IMG/VR virus record: IMGVR_UViG_3300010400_000015
Coordinates: 1 to 41,267 of that record
Reading direction: 5' to 3' (one strand)
Source: a virus
DNA length: 41,267 bases
Every line of letters begins with the position of its first letter. The stretch's first letter is position 1. The position numbers and the translations under genes are program-made. Of this stretch, positions 6,707 through 15,796 are shown piece after piece. Under the pieces are notes generated by a model. The model worked only from the letters and a program-made list of their open reading frames with translations. It was not told where the DNA came from and searched no databases.

Positions 6707-7034
6707 TTGTTATATTATCAGGCTTTCTTTTGGTTAAAGGAGGAGGAATATTATACCAATTATTCGCCGGTAATGTCGAGGGTTCATTTTTTTCTTTTAA
6801 AAGTTCATTTGTATTTTTTTGCTCTGCTAATATTTCATTCTGAATATCACATATTTTCTGCAAAATATCATTCTGTTTATCTAGTATTGCATGAGTCTGC
6901 GCTCTATCTTCTACAAAAGCTGCATATCCTTTAGCTGCTAAACTTATTAATGATTTAGAAAACCAGGCTACAGCACTTATAATAGCAATTTGTATATTAC
7001 TTGATGATGCAATTGTAGCTAAGTTTAATTCCAT
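6699..7034 (-). CDS. Holin candidate: small membrane protein with coiled coil
   Basis: A 111-residue protein. A hydrophobic segment at about residues 14-40 (IQIAIISAVAWFSKSLISLAA) can form one membrane helix; an amphipathic/coiled-coil region (about 45-85, DKQNDILQKICDIQNEIL) and a proline-rich basic tail follow. Position directly upstream of and overlapping the endolysin is the usual place of a holin, and size is right. With only one clear span it could be a class III-type holin, an antiholin, or a virion membrane protein. It is preceded by the fibre genes with a gap of 2 bases, so it is in the late operon. Confidence 0.55.
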   Translation of the reverse strand: MELNLATIASSSNIQIAIISAVAWFSKSLISLAAKGYAAFVEDRAQTHAILDKQNDILQKICDIQNEILAEQKNTNELLKEKNEPSTLPANNWYNIPPPLTKRKPDNITNV

Positions 7035-7036
7035 AT

Positions 7037-8551
7037 TTAATCTACTTTCTCTAATAAAAATGTTAATTTTAAATTGCCAGCACTATAATCTGTTGTGCCG
7101 CCTGAATAAGAAACTTGCAAAGCCGCCACAGTCTGGGTATTGATAGCTCCTGATGCTGGCAATGGAAGTGCAGTTGCACCCCATACAGCATTGGTTAAAG
7201 ATTGCGCTGTTGCAGCTGGAATTACGCTATAAACTGTCGTCCCATCGGTAATTTGAATATTCCTATTACCACCACCGCCAGAAAAGTTGGTGCCATTAAT
7301 ATTCAATTGAAGCGCTCTAATTCGATAACCGGCACTAGAAGTCACTTCATAAACGCCAGCAGATACTAAATCAGAAGAAGTTATAGTTACATCTTTTGAG
7401 ATTAATGCAGCCGAATTACCAACATTAGTGGCTGAGCTAACCAATACACTTTGGTTAGCAGTTAATGCATCCCCAATAGTATAGGTTGTGGTTTGGCTTA
7501 AATTAGGGAAAGTTTGAAAGTTAGTTCTAAAATTTCCACTAGCGTTAGAACAACGCAATACAAAAGACCCAGAAAGTGGATCGCCTGGATAAATGAATAG
7601 AGCGCCCGCTATTCCATTACTACCCGTTGAAATATCTCCTCCGCTAACCGATAAACCACCACTGTTAATGAATTGATCTCCCGGCGCTTCGGATAAAATA
7701 AAATAACTGACAGGAGCACGACTATCTGGAATACGTACTACGGTAGATGCATCATGGCTTTGATTGGTAACCAGAACTGTTACATCCGCGGATGCATTTG
7801 CCGTCGCAATAATATCCAGTTTACCAGCATCAAAAACTCCTGGAAACATTGAAATCACACCATCATTACTATGAAGTGTAATAAATCCAACAGTTAAATT
7901 TCCATTAATTAAAGTAACCTCACCATTGCGAACTATTAAATCACCTTCAGTTAGCTCTAAATTGCCCGTATTAATGTATTGTGTATCTGGGTTATCCGAT
8001 AAAATAACTCTGCTTTCAGCAACGCCACTTTCTGGAAACAATATTGATGCACCAGCATCATGGGACTCATTGCTAATTAATACAGCAACACCTGCTCTAT
8101 TAGGGCGAGCCCCATAAATAACCGTCCCAACATCACCCTCACCAGAAAAAGCAATAAAACCACCTTGACTATCTCTTGTCCCAGATTGAACAAATCCAGT
8201 AGCCCTAGCAATGACAGAGCCATCTTTTAAAGCGCCATCGGTATTAGCGAAAGTTACAATATCATCAGTTACAACTGGCAATCCAATTACATTTCCTGCA
8301 GACGCTGGCGGTACTAAAGTTATAATCCCAGTACTATCAATACTAATGCCATAGTTTGAAGTTTTACTATCAGTTGTATAAACCAAGGCCATTTGCTTTT
8401 CACTAAATTGAGCCCCAGCTTGATTTAAATATCCCGCAGTTAATACAGTTGTTTCTGTATCATCAGTATCAATCTTAACCCATGATGGCTCAACACCCAC
8501 TGCTCCTATTTCAGAAGCAGGGGTTAAGGGTGTTATCTTTAAAATAGCCAT
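7037..8551 (-). CDS. Fibre/virion surface protein, larger paralogue (504 aa)
   Basis: A long beta-rich, Gly/Ser/Thr/Asn-rich protein with no membrane span. Its first ~125 residues (MAILKITPLTPASE..., FSEKQMALVYTTD) and last ~140 residues (SSAGYRIRALQLNINGTNFSGGGGNRNIQ... LLEKVD) are clearly related to the 320-residue product of the gene upstream. The middle is an insertion absent there and itself contains a duplication: SNESHDAGASILFPES and TNQSHDASTVVRIPDS, each followed by a Q(Y/F)IN(T/S)G block. The start overlaps the upstream stop as TAATG. It is most likely a tail-fibre or head-surface protein; direct assignment to a host receptor role is inference. Confidence 0.75.
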   Translation of the reverse strand: MAILKITPLTPASEIGAVGVEPSWVKIDTDDTETTVLTAGYLNQAGAQFSEKQMALVYTTDSKTSNYGISIDSTGIITLVPPASAGNVIGLPVVTDDIVTFANTDGALKDGSVIARATGFVQSGTRDSQGGFIAFSGEGDVGTVIYGARPNRAGVAVLISNESHDAGASILFPESGVAESRVILSDNPDTQYINTGNLELTEGDLIVRNGEVTLINGNLTVGFITLHSNDGVISMFPGVFDAGKLDIIATANASADVTVLVTNQSHDASTVVRIPDSRAPVSYFILSEAPGDQFINSGGLSVSGGDISTGSNGIAGALFIYPGDPLSGSFVLRCSNASGNFRTNFQTFPNLSQTTTYTIGDALTANQSVLVSSATNVGNSAALISKDVTITSSDLVSAGVYEVTSSAGYRIRALQLNINGTNFSGGGGNRNIQITDGTTVYSVIPAATAQSLTNAVWGATALPLPASGAINTQTVAALQVSYSGGTTDYSAGNLKLTFLLEKVD

Positions 8552-9513
8552 TATGTCACCTTTTCAAGTAAAAGCGTCAAAGTTAAGCTACCGGCCGTAT
8601 AGTCTGTAGTACCACCTGAATATGCTATAAACAACGTTCCAGTGGTTTGTCTATCAATCGCAACAGATGCTGGGAAAGGCATATTAGTTGCAGTTCCCCA
8701 AACAAGATTAACCGCAGCTTGAGCAATTGCTGCTGGAATAACTGTGTATACTCCTGTACCATCAGAAACTTGGATAAGTCTATTACCACCCCCGCCAGAG
8801 AAGTTAGTGCCACCAGAATTAAGCCACATATTGCGTACTTTATAACCACCACCTTGAACAATTCCTAAAGCTTGGGCGCTAGCTAAATCAGTATGCGTAA
8901 AAGTAATGTCATAGGTTTTTAATGCTGCAATATCACCAACATTAGAAGCGCTCGTTGTCAACACAGTTTGATTAGCGGACGCAGCATCGCCGAATGTATA
9001 AACAGTATCTTGATCTAAATCATCAAAATTTTGAAAAGTTGCAGTAAAATCGCCATTATCACAATCAACCGCCTGCATAATCATTCGGCCTTTACCCGCG
9101 GTTGGAGGATAAGAAATAAATCCACCCTCAATATCACCATCACCCGCCTGGATACTGCCTGGATTTCTTGCAATCGTAGCACCATCTTTTAGCGTCCCAT
9201 CTGTTCCATAGAAAACCGCAATATCATTAACGACTACGGGGAGCCCTTCAACTGTTCCAGGCGCTCCTTCCTGAACCAAGCTAATAACACCAGCCCCATC
9301 AATACTAATACCATATTGAGATGTTTTCTTATCCGTCGTATAAACAAGTGCCATTTGTTTTTCACTAAATTGAGCTGTTGTTTGATTTAAATACCCAGGC
9401 ACTGAAACAGTTGCATCTGTATCATCTGTATCAATATGGACAAATGATGGATTGACACCCACAGAACCCAATTCAGATGCAGGGAATAAAGGGGTTATTT
9501 GTAAAATTGCCAT
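8551..9513 (-). CDS. Fibre/virion surface protein, smaller paralogue (320 aa)
   Basis: ATG 9513 follows AAGAGGATTTTAAA. It is beta-rich and shares its N-terminal block (MAILQITPLFPASE, FSEKQMALVYTTDKKTSQYG) and C-terminal block (GGGYKVRNMWLNSGGTNFSGGGGNR, LLLEKVT) with the 504-residue product downstream. It lacks that protein's duplicated middle, so it is either the ancestral form or a deletion derivative. Together they look like alternative or hetero-oligomeric surface proteins fed from the late operon. No enzymatic motif is seen. Confidence 0.75.
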   Translation of the reverse strand: MAILQITPLFPASELGSVGVNPSFVHIDTDDTDATVSVPGYLNQTTAQFSEKQMALVYTTDKKTSQYGISIDGAGVISLVQEGAPGTVEGLPVVVNDIAVFYGTDGTLKDGATIARNPGSIQAGDGDIEGGFISYPPTAGKGRMIMQAVDCDNGDFTATFQNFDDLDQDTVYTFGDAASANQTVLTTSASNVGDIAALKTYDITFTHTDLASAQALGIVQGGGYKVRNMWLNSGGTNFSGGGGNRLIQVSDGTGVYTVIPAAIAQAAVNLVWGTATNMPFPASVAIDRQTTGTLFIAYSGGTTDYTAGSLTLTLLLEKVT

Positions 9514-9542
9514 TTTAAAATCCTCTTGTTAAACATAATTAA

Positions 9543-9548
9543 ATTATA
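9543..9548 (-). promoter_or_regulatory. Possible internal -10 box before the fibre-lysis genes (weak)
   Basis: TATAAT on the minus strand in the 52-base gap 9514-9565, the largest gap of the fibre region. No good -35 hexamer is found at 16-18 bases upstream (best CTGTAA), so this is only a candidate for extra transcription of the two paralogues and lysis genes. Confidence 0.25.
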
Positions 9549-9565
9549 CAGTAAATTGACCTAAT

Positions 9566-9919
9566 TTACAGCGCTTTATATTTCTTCTCAATTAATGCCA
9601 ATTTAGCCTTAATGGTCAAAAATGATACGGCCTGTGGTATTTCGAACCTATCAGCTAAAATTGTAAGTTCATCTGTTACAGCCTCTAACCATTCGTGAAT
9701 ATCTGGTAATTCACTTTTTTTTTGCAACTCCAAATCACGTTTGCCTTGAAATTGGACAAAGTCGGCAGCTGCCTTTTCCATTTCTTCATTAGTTGGCGGT
9801 GTTTCAGGCTTATGAAATATAATATCTAGACCTTCAAGTTTGATACCATGCTCATATTCGATATCACCTTTGATTGTCATCTCAATGCCCATGAACGAAA
9901 ACAATGTACTTAATTTCAT
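9566..9919 (-). CDS. 117-residue hypothetical protein, possible fibre-assembly or structural accessory
   Basis: ATG 9919 follows a strong AGGAGATTTT ribosome site. The N-terminal ~30 residues are beta-like (MTIKGDIEYEHGIKLEGLDIIF); the rest is highly helical with charged repeats (NEEMEKAAADFVQFQGKRDLELQKK). It lies between two fibre paralogue groups. Small helical proteins in this position are often fibre chaperones, but there is no recognisable family here, so that is only context. Confidence 0.7.
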   Translation of the reverse strand: MKLSTLFSFMGIEMTIKGDIEYEHGIKLEGLDIIFHKPETPPTNEEMEKAAADFVQFQGKRDLELQKKSELPDIHEWLEAVTDELTILADRFEIPQAVSFLTIKAKLALIEKKYKAL

Positions 9920-9927
9920 AAAATCTC

Positions 9928-10710
9928 CTAAACGAATTCAATAACCATAATAAAAGCAGGAACTGTAGAGCCATCAAAAGTTGTTGTTGTGTTTGTATTA
10001 TTTGTAGCCATTCGCAATGTGTAAGTGTGCGTAGATGTGTCGTTAGATATTTCAGTCCCAGATAAATTAACGCATTCATATTGCGGCACCGCATTCGTAC
10101 CGGGAGTATTGTTAACAACTCTGCCGCAGTTAGCCGTTGCGATTACCGCTGGGGTTCCGGTACTCCTATTAATATCAAATTTGAATATACGTGTCGCAGG
10201 GCTTGCTGCTGTTCTTTCATTTTTAGCAAATCCACCCGCTATTATCCATAAAGTATTACTACCTCCAGCCGGTGTATAGTTAATAGTTAACGAAGTGTTA
10301 ACCTGACTAGAGCTTGTCGTAGTATCTGTTGCTGAGGATGTCGCATAAGCAGCTTTTATTATTTTTGTATTTTGAGTTAATGGTGTACTTAATGTAAATT
10401 TACTTGATGCAGAGTTATAAGTTAAAATTCTTCCATCAGTTGTTGACAAATCAGCAGCTGGAATGCTAAATGCATATAGTGTATTTGTGCCATCATTAAA
10501 TTGCGGTAATGGCGTCATGCTAGTAATGCTGGTGTCAATTGCTATTTGTCCAGCTGATGTGGTTGTCGGAGCCCCGCTATTAGGGATTTCAAATGTTAAA
10601 GCACCACTGCAATCAATTGTTCCTGTTACTGTGGAAGAATCACTCCCAACAATTGATCCCGTGCCGGTTGCTCCTGATAAATTGCTTCCAAAAACATTGA
10701 TATTTGTCAT
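9928..10710 (-). CDS. Fibre paralogue 3 of a tandem triplet (260 aa)
   Basis: It begins at ATG 10710, overlapping the upstream stop as ATGA. The N-terminal ~110 residues have the shared pattern of the triplet: MTxINxxG...LSGxTGxxxxVGS, then (S)GAPTTTSAGQIAIDTS, a line naming YDG/NDGTxxxY, and ADxxxTDGxxxxYNxASSKF. The C-terminal half is a beta-rich domain with TYTLRMATNNTNTTTTFDGSTVPAFIMVIEFV, also shared in outline. Low charge, Thr/Ser/Asn rich, no enzyme motif. It probably forms or decorates the distal tail. Relationship to the two neighbours is seen directly; receptor binding is inference. Confidence 0.75.
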   Translation of the reverse strand: MTNINVFGSNLSGATGTGSIVGSDSSTVTGTIDCSGALTFEIPNSGAPTTTSAGQIAIDTSITSMTPLPQFNDGTNTLYAFSIPAADLSTTDGRILTYNSASSKFTLSTPLTQNTKIIKAAYATSSATDTTTSSSQVNTSLTINYTPAGGSNTLWIIAGGFAKNERTAASPATRIFKFDINRSTGTPAVIATANCGRVVNNTPGTNAVPQYECVNLSGTEISNDTSTHTYTLRMATNNTNTTTTFDGSTVPAFIMVIEFV

Positions 10711-11483
10711 GGTGCTATCTCCATCAATATCATAAATGCTGGATAAGTGCTTCCAACAATATTTGCGGTATAACTGGTAGATGCTAACTGACCATATTGC
10801 AATTCATAAGTTTGAGATGATGTTGCAGGAACTGTTTCTGCGCCTATTAACTGTACATTTCTATAGGAGTTTGGAGAAGCATTAGCTGTTAGATTTGTTT
10901 TCCCGGTTCTAGCTTGCGATATGGTCGCAGCACTTCCGCTGGTACGTCTTATTCGCATATAGAAAGTTATGTCTGTTTGAGTGCCTGTGTTAACGCCTAC
11001 ATTGGCATAACAGCTTGTTAATATATAAATGCTGTTAGATGTGCTTCTAGGTGTAATGGAAGCAGATAGACTTGATGAAGCAAAGCTTATGCTCGTTGTT
11101 GAATCATTGGTTGTGCTCGTGGCAACGACGTAATTAATGAGCTTACCATTAGCTTGTTGTGTCATAGCTAATTTTGAAAAGGTATTGTTATAAGATATTT
11201 GGTAATTATCGGTTGCGCTGAAATCGGCACTTGCCATTCCTAATATGGCCATTTCTTGCGTACCATCATAATATTTAAAAAGTCCTGGGTAACCGCTAAC
11301 ACTACTGTCTAATGCCATTTGTCCAGTTACATTTACTGTTGGTGTTGCACTTACAGGAAATCTAACAAAAGAAGCCCCAGACCAATCCAAATTACCAGTT
11401 AACACAGAATTTGAACTTCCAACAAAGTTTATTGTGCCTGTTGTTCCTGATAAGCCAATACCTGCATTATTAATGGTGGTCAT
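10707..11483 (-). CDS. Fibre paralogue 2 of a tandem triplet (258 aa)
   Basis: Same two-part plan as its neighbours: N-terminal MTTINNAGIGLSGTTG...FVGSSNSVLTGNLDWSGA and ADFSATDNYQISYNNTFSKL, then a beta-sandwich-like C-terminal part ending TYPAFMILMEIAP. It starts at ATG 11483 with an ATGA overlap and ends with another ATGA overlap, so all three genes are translated as a coupled set in similar amounts. The N-terminal halves are the more conserved, the C-terminal halves more diverged, as expected if the N-terminus attaches to a common structure. Confidence 0.75.
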   Translation of the reverse strand: MTTINNAGIGLSGTTGTINFVGSSNSVLTGNLDWSGASFVRFPVSATPTVNVTGQMALDSSVSGYPGLFKYYDGTQEMAILGMASADFSATDNYQISYNNTFSKLAMTQQANGKLINYVVATSTTNDSTTSISFASSSLSASITPRSTSNSIYILTSCYANVGVNTGTQTDITFYMRIRRTSGSAATISQARTGKTNLTANASPNSYRNVQLIGAETVPATSSQTYELQYGQLASTSYTANIVGSTYPAFMILMEIAP

Positions 11484-12235
11484 GGCAGCATCTCCAGCAA
11501 TATCATTGTTGCTGCAAAGCTACCCTTATAAGTAGATGTGAAGCTTGCTCCTGGTACCGAATGTCTTAAAACATAAGTATGTGTGCTTGTATCCGGAGCT
11601 GTTTCATAGCCATACAATGATATAAAGCTTCTTGTATCTGTGTTTTCGACAGCGCCATTATGAACCCCCACTAGAGTGGTGGCTAAGGTGGTAGCCGTAC
11701 CAGTTGTCCTTCTTAAATCATAAGTAGAATAACCGTCTACATTATTAATTCCTATTGAATTAAAGTCACATGCATAAGCCATTATCCATATTTTATTGCT
11801 AGCGCTATTTGGCGTTATGTTGGCGGTTAAAGTAGTGTTAACCATGCTGGTAGAGCTAGTTGCGCCATCAGCTGTATCGGTAAAAATAACAAATTGTACA
11901 ATGCCAGATTGCTTTTGCATTACAAATTTTGTTGACGCAAGATTGTAAGCAACTAAATAGGCGTCTGTTGCGTTGATATCAGCGGGCAAAATAGCCGGGC
12001 AATATTGCTGAGATCCGCTATAATAAGTCATCATGCCGCTGAAATTGGTGAAAGTAGTATCTACGGCTAAATCACCATTGGTTGAAACTGTGGGTGCCGC
12101 GCTATTCGTTATTTTAAGAGTTGTCGCGCCACCTGCATCAATTGGACCATCAAATACAGGCGACACAGATCCAACAAATTTACCATTGCCCGTAACGCCA
12201 GAAAATGCATTTCCGAAATTATTAATAGTCGTCAT
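11480..12235 (-). CDS. Fibre paralogue 1 of a tandem triplet (251 aa)
   Basis: ATG 12235 overlaps the stop of the large fibre gene (ATGA). N-terminal pattern MTTINNFGNAFSGVTGNGKFVGS...GPIDAGGATTLKITNS and ADINATDAYLVAYNLASTKF aligns with the two downstream paralogues; C-terminus ends SFAATMILLEMLP. No known catalytic motif. It is the first of three tandem copies that follow the repeat-rich fibre, which suggests that they assemble with it. Confidence 0.75.
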   Translation of the reverse strand: MTTINNFGNAFSGVTGNGKFVGSVSPVFDGPIDAGGATTLKITNSAAPTVSTNGDLAVDTTFTNFSGMMTYYSGSQQYCPAILPADINATDAYLVAYNLASTKFVMQKQSGIVQFVIFTDTADGATSSTSMVNTTLTANITPNSASNKIWIMAYACDFNSIGINNVDGYSTYDLRRTTGTATTLATTLVGVHNGAVENTDTRSFISLYGYETAPDTSTHTYVLRHSVPGASFTSTYKGSFAATMILLEMLP

Positions 12236-15200
12236 ACGATGGTATAGGTTCCTGTATTATCAACTACTATCCAATCCGTATTGGCAGTAATACATTTAAG
12301 TGTTATTGAATCATATCGCTCTATGGCCGTTAGTGAACCGCCTGTTCCCGTAGTAGTCGAGGAGCTAACGAATCGAATTACTTGGCTTGCATTCTGGGCA
12401 ATTTTAAATAAACCGGCACCTTTTCCGAGTACTTGAACAAATTCCCCAAGTGCCGCAGTTGTTGGTAAAGTCAATGTAACTAAAGATGCATTATTTGCAA
12501 TGTACGTAGTATTAACAGCCATAGATTGACTTGTTCCAGTTACCTCACTCGTTGCTGGCACTGAAGTTGCAGCAATCGTAATGCTGGCAGGTCCATTTGT
12601 AATAGTTACCCCAGTTCCTGCAGTTAATGTTGCAGCAGTTGGCGTTGCAGAAGTACTACCTATAATCAACTGGCCATTCGTCATAGTGCTTGACCAAGCT
12701 GGAACACCGCTTGAATTGGTAACAAGTACGGCACTATTGGCAGTTGCTAATCCTGTGACTGTATTAGAGCCATTAGAGTAAAGTAGATTGCTAGCTGTAT
12801 AAGTATCTGCAAATGTAGCCGTACTGTTAACTATGTTAGTCCCATTGGAGCGTAAAATCGTCCCGCTTGTACCACTGGTCCCGGGATAGGTTGCGGTGCT
12901 ATTTACCCAGTTGGTACCGTCCGATCTTAATATTGTTCCTGCTGTGCCACCTGTATTTGGATAAGTTGCTGTACTTGCAACCCAATTGGTACCATCAGCT
13001 CTTAAGATTGTGCCCGTACCTGAAGCACTATTAGGATAAGTTGGCGTTGAACTAACGATATTGGTGCCATTCGATATTAGTATCTTACCCGATGTTCCAG
13101 CAGTTGTTGGGTAGGTCGCTGTAGTCCATGTGTAATTTGTTCCATTAGATTGAGCTAATGTTCCTGTTGCACCTATTGCTGAAGTTGTATTAGTGCCTCC
13201 ATTAGCAATGGATACAGGTGTACTTAATGCTACAGTAATTGTCCCGGCACCATTTGTAATGGTCATCCCTGTACCTTGAGTCAAAGTCGCCGCTGTGGGC
13301 GTTGCCCCCGTAGAGCCGATAATGACTTGGCCATTGGTCATAGTAGAAGACCACGCCGGAACGCCTGTGGAATTAGTTACTAAAGCCGCGCTATTAGCTG
13401 TAGCAAGGCCCGTAACCGTATTCGCACTTGAAGCATATAAAATAGTGCTAACAGAATAAGTATCGGCAAACGTTGAGGTGCTATTAATCCAGTTTGTTGC
13501 ATTTGAGCGCAGAATAGTCCCAGCCGTACCTGCTGTAGATGGAAAAGTGGCTGTGGTAAAAGTGTATTTCGTTCCATCCGATTGAGCTATTGTTCCACTT
13601 GCGCCAATAGCGCTACTAGTATTAGTGCCACCATTTGCTATTGGTAATACGCCTGTGACACCATTAGATAAATCAATTTGCGCCCATGCAGGATTATTGC
13701 TCGTTCCGGTATTGCTTAAATAGCGGGTAGCAGATGTATTCTTGGCTAAACTGGTCCATGTATTAGCAGCGCTTCCATACAATAAATCGCCTTGTGTGGC
13801 TGTATTAGGTAAAGTGGCGCTACTTGCAACCCAATTAGTACCATCTGCGCGCAAGAAAGTTCCTGTTCCTGTTGCGGTCGCTGGAAATGTTGCGGTTGTA
13901 AATGTATAAGATGTTCCATTTGACTGTGCTAAAGTGCCGCTAGCGCCTATTGCTGCCGTACTATTCGTACCACCATTAGCAATGGAAACTGGTACTGAAA
14001 GATTTATCGTCACATCAGTTGATGAAACGCCAAATGCAGCCATACCAGTACCAACTGCCAAACCCTTCGTGAATAGATTTGGCCCAACTCCATCATTAAC
14101 CAGTGTGGTTGTTCCGGCATTACTAAGCGTAACTGTTGCACCGGCATCACTATTTGTAATAGTAACGCTTACCCCATCACTAGAAAGTGATATACCTGTA
14201 CCAGCTGTGAGACCTTTCGTAAATAGGTTAGGGCCCACTCCATCATTAACTAATGTTTCTGTTCCACCTGCACTGCTTAAGGTAACAGCAGCGCCGCCTG
14301 AAGTATCTACATAAGTTTTTATGGCAAGACCCGTATATATATTTGTATCAGAAGCGGCCGCCATGGTGGTATCAGTTAGGATAGATGTTACTCTGGCATC
14401 TGCTCCTCCTAAGCGGATACCGCTATCGGATATGTCCATTCGGCTTGAACCACCAGTTTGGAAATTCTGGGTATCAGTTCCAAAGGTTATTTTATTGTCT
14501 GGGTCACCGGCATGGGTTAAATCTTGTTCAATTAATACAGTGGGAGAGGATAAATCAATTGAACTGGCGCCATCAGTAATAATCGTAACGTTACCGCTGG
14601 TTGCCTCTATATTCTGACCCGTTACAAAAAATGTTCCACCTAGTGTTAATGTTCCAGGAGTAATGATCGTTGCAGATAAAGTAAAAGTTGGATCACTAGC
14701 CCCATCGCCATCTATGATATCTATCTGATTCGTTGTTCCAGTTAAAACGCGAGTATTAAGTACCCCGGTAGAAGTTGTGCTCGCTAAAATACCAGTAGGC
14801 TTTAATGCTAATGGGTCTGAATTGGGGAGACTTGCCGTTTCATCGGTATTGGTGATGAAAGTTTGACCAAGACTTGGCGTGCTGCCATCAACATAAGCTT
14901 TTACCGCTTGTTGCGTTGGAAGAGTCACAGCACTATCAGCGGACAAGGTTGGATCGTTAGATACATACTTATAAACATCGCTGGAATTAACAATAATCCC
15001 ACCCATGTTTGTATCCATGTAAATATCGCCGCCACCTAATAGGGCAATCTCAATATCACCATTTTGAGGTGATATAAGATATAGGGTGCCATCAGCATGA
15101 GATTTTACAACTAAATCAATATGTTCATCATTACCATCTGATGAAACTATAACGGGAGAGCCAGTAATGCTGCTTGTAAATTGAACCCAATTAGTGGCAG

Positions 15201-15363
15201 TTGAACCACCACTTATCCATTTTACAAGAAAATTTCCATCAGCATCTTCAATACCATCACCTGGAAAATTAAATTTATAGTTTGTAGAATCACGCAAACC
15301 AGCGACAGTATCGCTAGTTCGCATTATATTCCCTTCTGTAAACTGACTAAATTTCTTTGACAT
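12232..15363 (-). CDS. Large repeat-containing tail fibre (1043 aa)
   Basis: A very long, low-charge, Thr/Ser/Gly/Asn/Ala-rich protein. Order: a unique N-terminal part (about 1-160) ending in LPTQQAVKAYVDG, a segment common in phage fibres where it joins the shaft; a shaft with repeated blocks VxNDGVGPNLFTKGL (twice), IANGGTN(S/T) units (three) and, near residues 750-860, four tandem 25-residue repeats of the form TYPxTxGTxGxILRSxGTNxVxST; and a C-terminal globular domain (about 930-1043) with AVNTTYIANNASLVTLTLP and WIVVDNTGTYTIV, probably the tip. It should trimerise and bind the host surface. ATG 15363 is preceded by AGAAGTAA. No depolymerase residues are recognisable. Confidence 0.85.
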   Translation of the reverse strand: MSKKFSQFTEGNIMRTSDTVAGLRDSTNYKFNFPGDGIEDADGNFLVKWISGGSTATNWVQFTSSITGSPVIVSSDGNDEHIDLVVKSHADGTLYLISPQNGDIEIALLGGGDIYMDTNMGGIIVNSSDVYKYVSNDPTLSADSAVTLPTQQAVKAYVDGSTPSLGQTFITNTDETASLPNSDPLALKPTGILASTTSTGVLNTRVLTGTTNQIDIIDGDGASDPTFTLSATIITPGTLTLGGTFFVTGQNIEATSGNVTIITDGASSIDLSSPTVLIEQDLTHAGDPDNKITFGTDTQNFQTGGSSRMDISDSGIRLGGADARVTSILTDTTMAAASDTNIYTGLAIKTYVDTSGGAAVTLSSAGGTETLVNDGVGPNLFTKGLTAGTGISLSSDGVSVTITNSDAGATVTLSNAGTTTLVNDGVGPNLFTKGLAVGTGMAAFGVSSTDVTINLSVPVSIANGGTNSTAAIGASGTLAQSNGTSYTFTTATFPATATGTGTFLRADGTNWVASSATLPNTATQGDLLYGSAANTWTSLAKNTSATRYLSNTGTSNNPAWAQIDLSNGVTGVLPIANGGTNTSSAIGASGTIAQSDGTKYTFTTATFPSTAGTAGTILRSNATNWINSTSTFADTYSVSTILYASSANTVTGLATANSAALVTNSTGVPAWSSTMTNGQVIIGSTGATPTAATLTQGTGMTITNGAGTITVALSTPVSIANGGTNTTSAIGATGTLAQSNGTNYTWTTATYPTTAGTSGKILISNGTNIVSSTPTYPNSASGTGTILRADGTNWVASTATYPNTGGTAGTILRSDGTNWVNSTATYPGTSGTSGTILRSNGTNIVNSTATFADTYTASNLLYSNGSNTVTGLATANSAVLVTNSSGVPAWSSTMTNGQLIIGSTSATPTAATLTAGTGVTITNGPASITIAATSVPATSEVTGTSQSMAVNTTYIANNASLVTLTLPTTAALGEFVQVLGKGAGLFKIAQNASQVIRFVSSSTTTGTGGSLTAIERYDSITLKCITANTDWIVVDNTGTYTIV
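12805..13110 (-). repeat. Four tandem ~75-bp repeats encoding 25-residue fibre units (limits approximate)
   Basis: Within the large fibre gene, the pattern TYP-x(3)-GT-x-G-x-ILRS-x-GTN-x-V-x-ST recurs four times in a row with exact 25-residue spacing. A more distant copy is near 13,440-13,560. At DNA level the units have drifted, so they are old enough to have diverged but could still recombine. Such arrays allow changes in fibre length. Confidence 0.75.
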
Positions 15364-15382
15364 TTACTTCTCTTCTAAAAAT

Positions 15383-15781
15383 CTATGCATTTGGTAATGA
15401 ATAGAAACAAACATTAACAGCTGCGCCACCACTATCATCTGTTTTAAATGAAAGCGTATCGCCACCTTTAACATATCTACCTGTAGTTTCAGTTATTAAT
15501 TCTGAAGATGTTTCCGTAAAATCTGTAAGTCCAGATGCTGTAACAACAGTATCATTCACGCACCACCATACATTCTTTCCGGCTTGTGGTTTAATTAAAA
15601 CAAGACATTTTTTAATATCGCTAATACTAAGACCCATACAGCCATTATCATCAAGTGGAACATCAACACTTTTGGCTGTTCCAGCAGCTAAAGCAACGCT
15701 ATATTTTTTAGTTGATATTGCGGCACTAAAATCATCAACAGCTCCATCTGAATATCTTTGTTGAAAAACGCTTATTGTCAT
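15383..15781 (-). CDS. 132-residue putative virion protein
   Basis: Starts at ATG 15781 after AGGAGATTTTTT. It is beta-rich, with SVALAAGTAKSVDVPLDDNG, a WWCVND segment and a GG-rich end DDSGGAAVNVCFYSLPNA. It lies between two large fibre or spike genes in the late operon and most likely is a small tail or decoration component. No family recognised. Confidence 0.7.
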   Translation of the reverse strand: MTISVFQQRYSDGAVDDFSAAISTKKYSVALAAGTAKSVDVPLDDNGCMGLSISDIKKCLVLIKPQAGKNVWWCVNDTVVTASGLTDFTETSSELITETTGRYVKGGDTLSFKTDDSGGAAVNVCFYSLPNA

Positions 15782-15796
15782 AAAAAATCTCCTGTG

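Noticed and set aside
13934-14314. Long open frames on the plus strand opposite the large fibre gene (also 12033-12290, 14321-14617, 19405-19620)
   Set aside because: They are rich in Pro/Val/Ala as expected for the complement of Thr/Ser/Gly-rich fibre codons, and lack ribosome sites.
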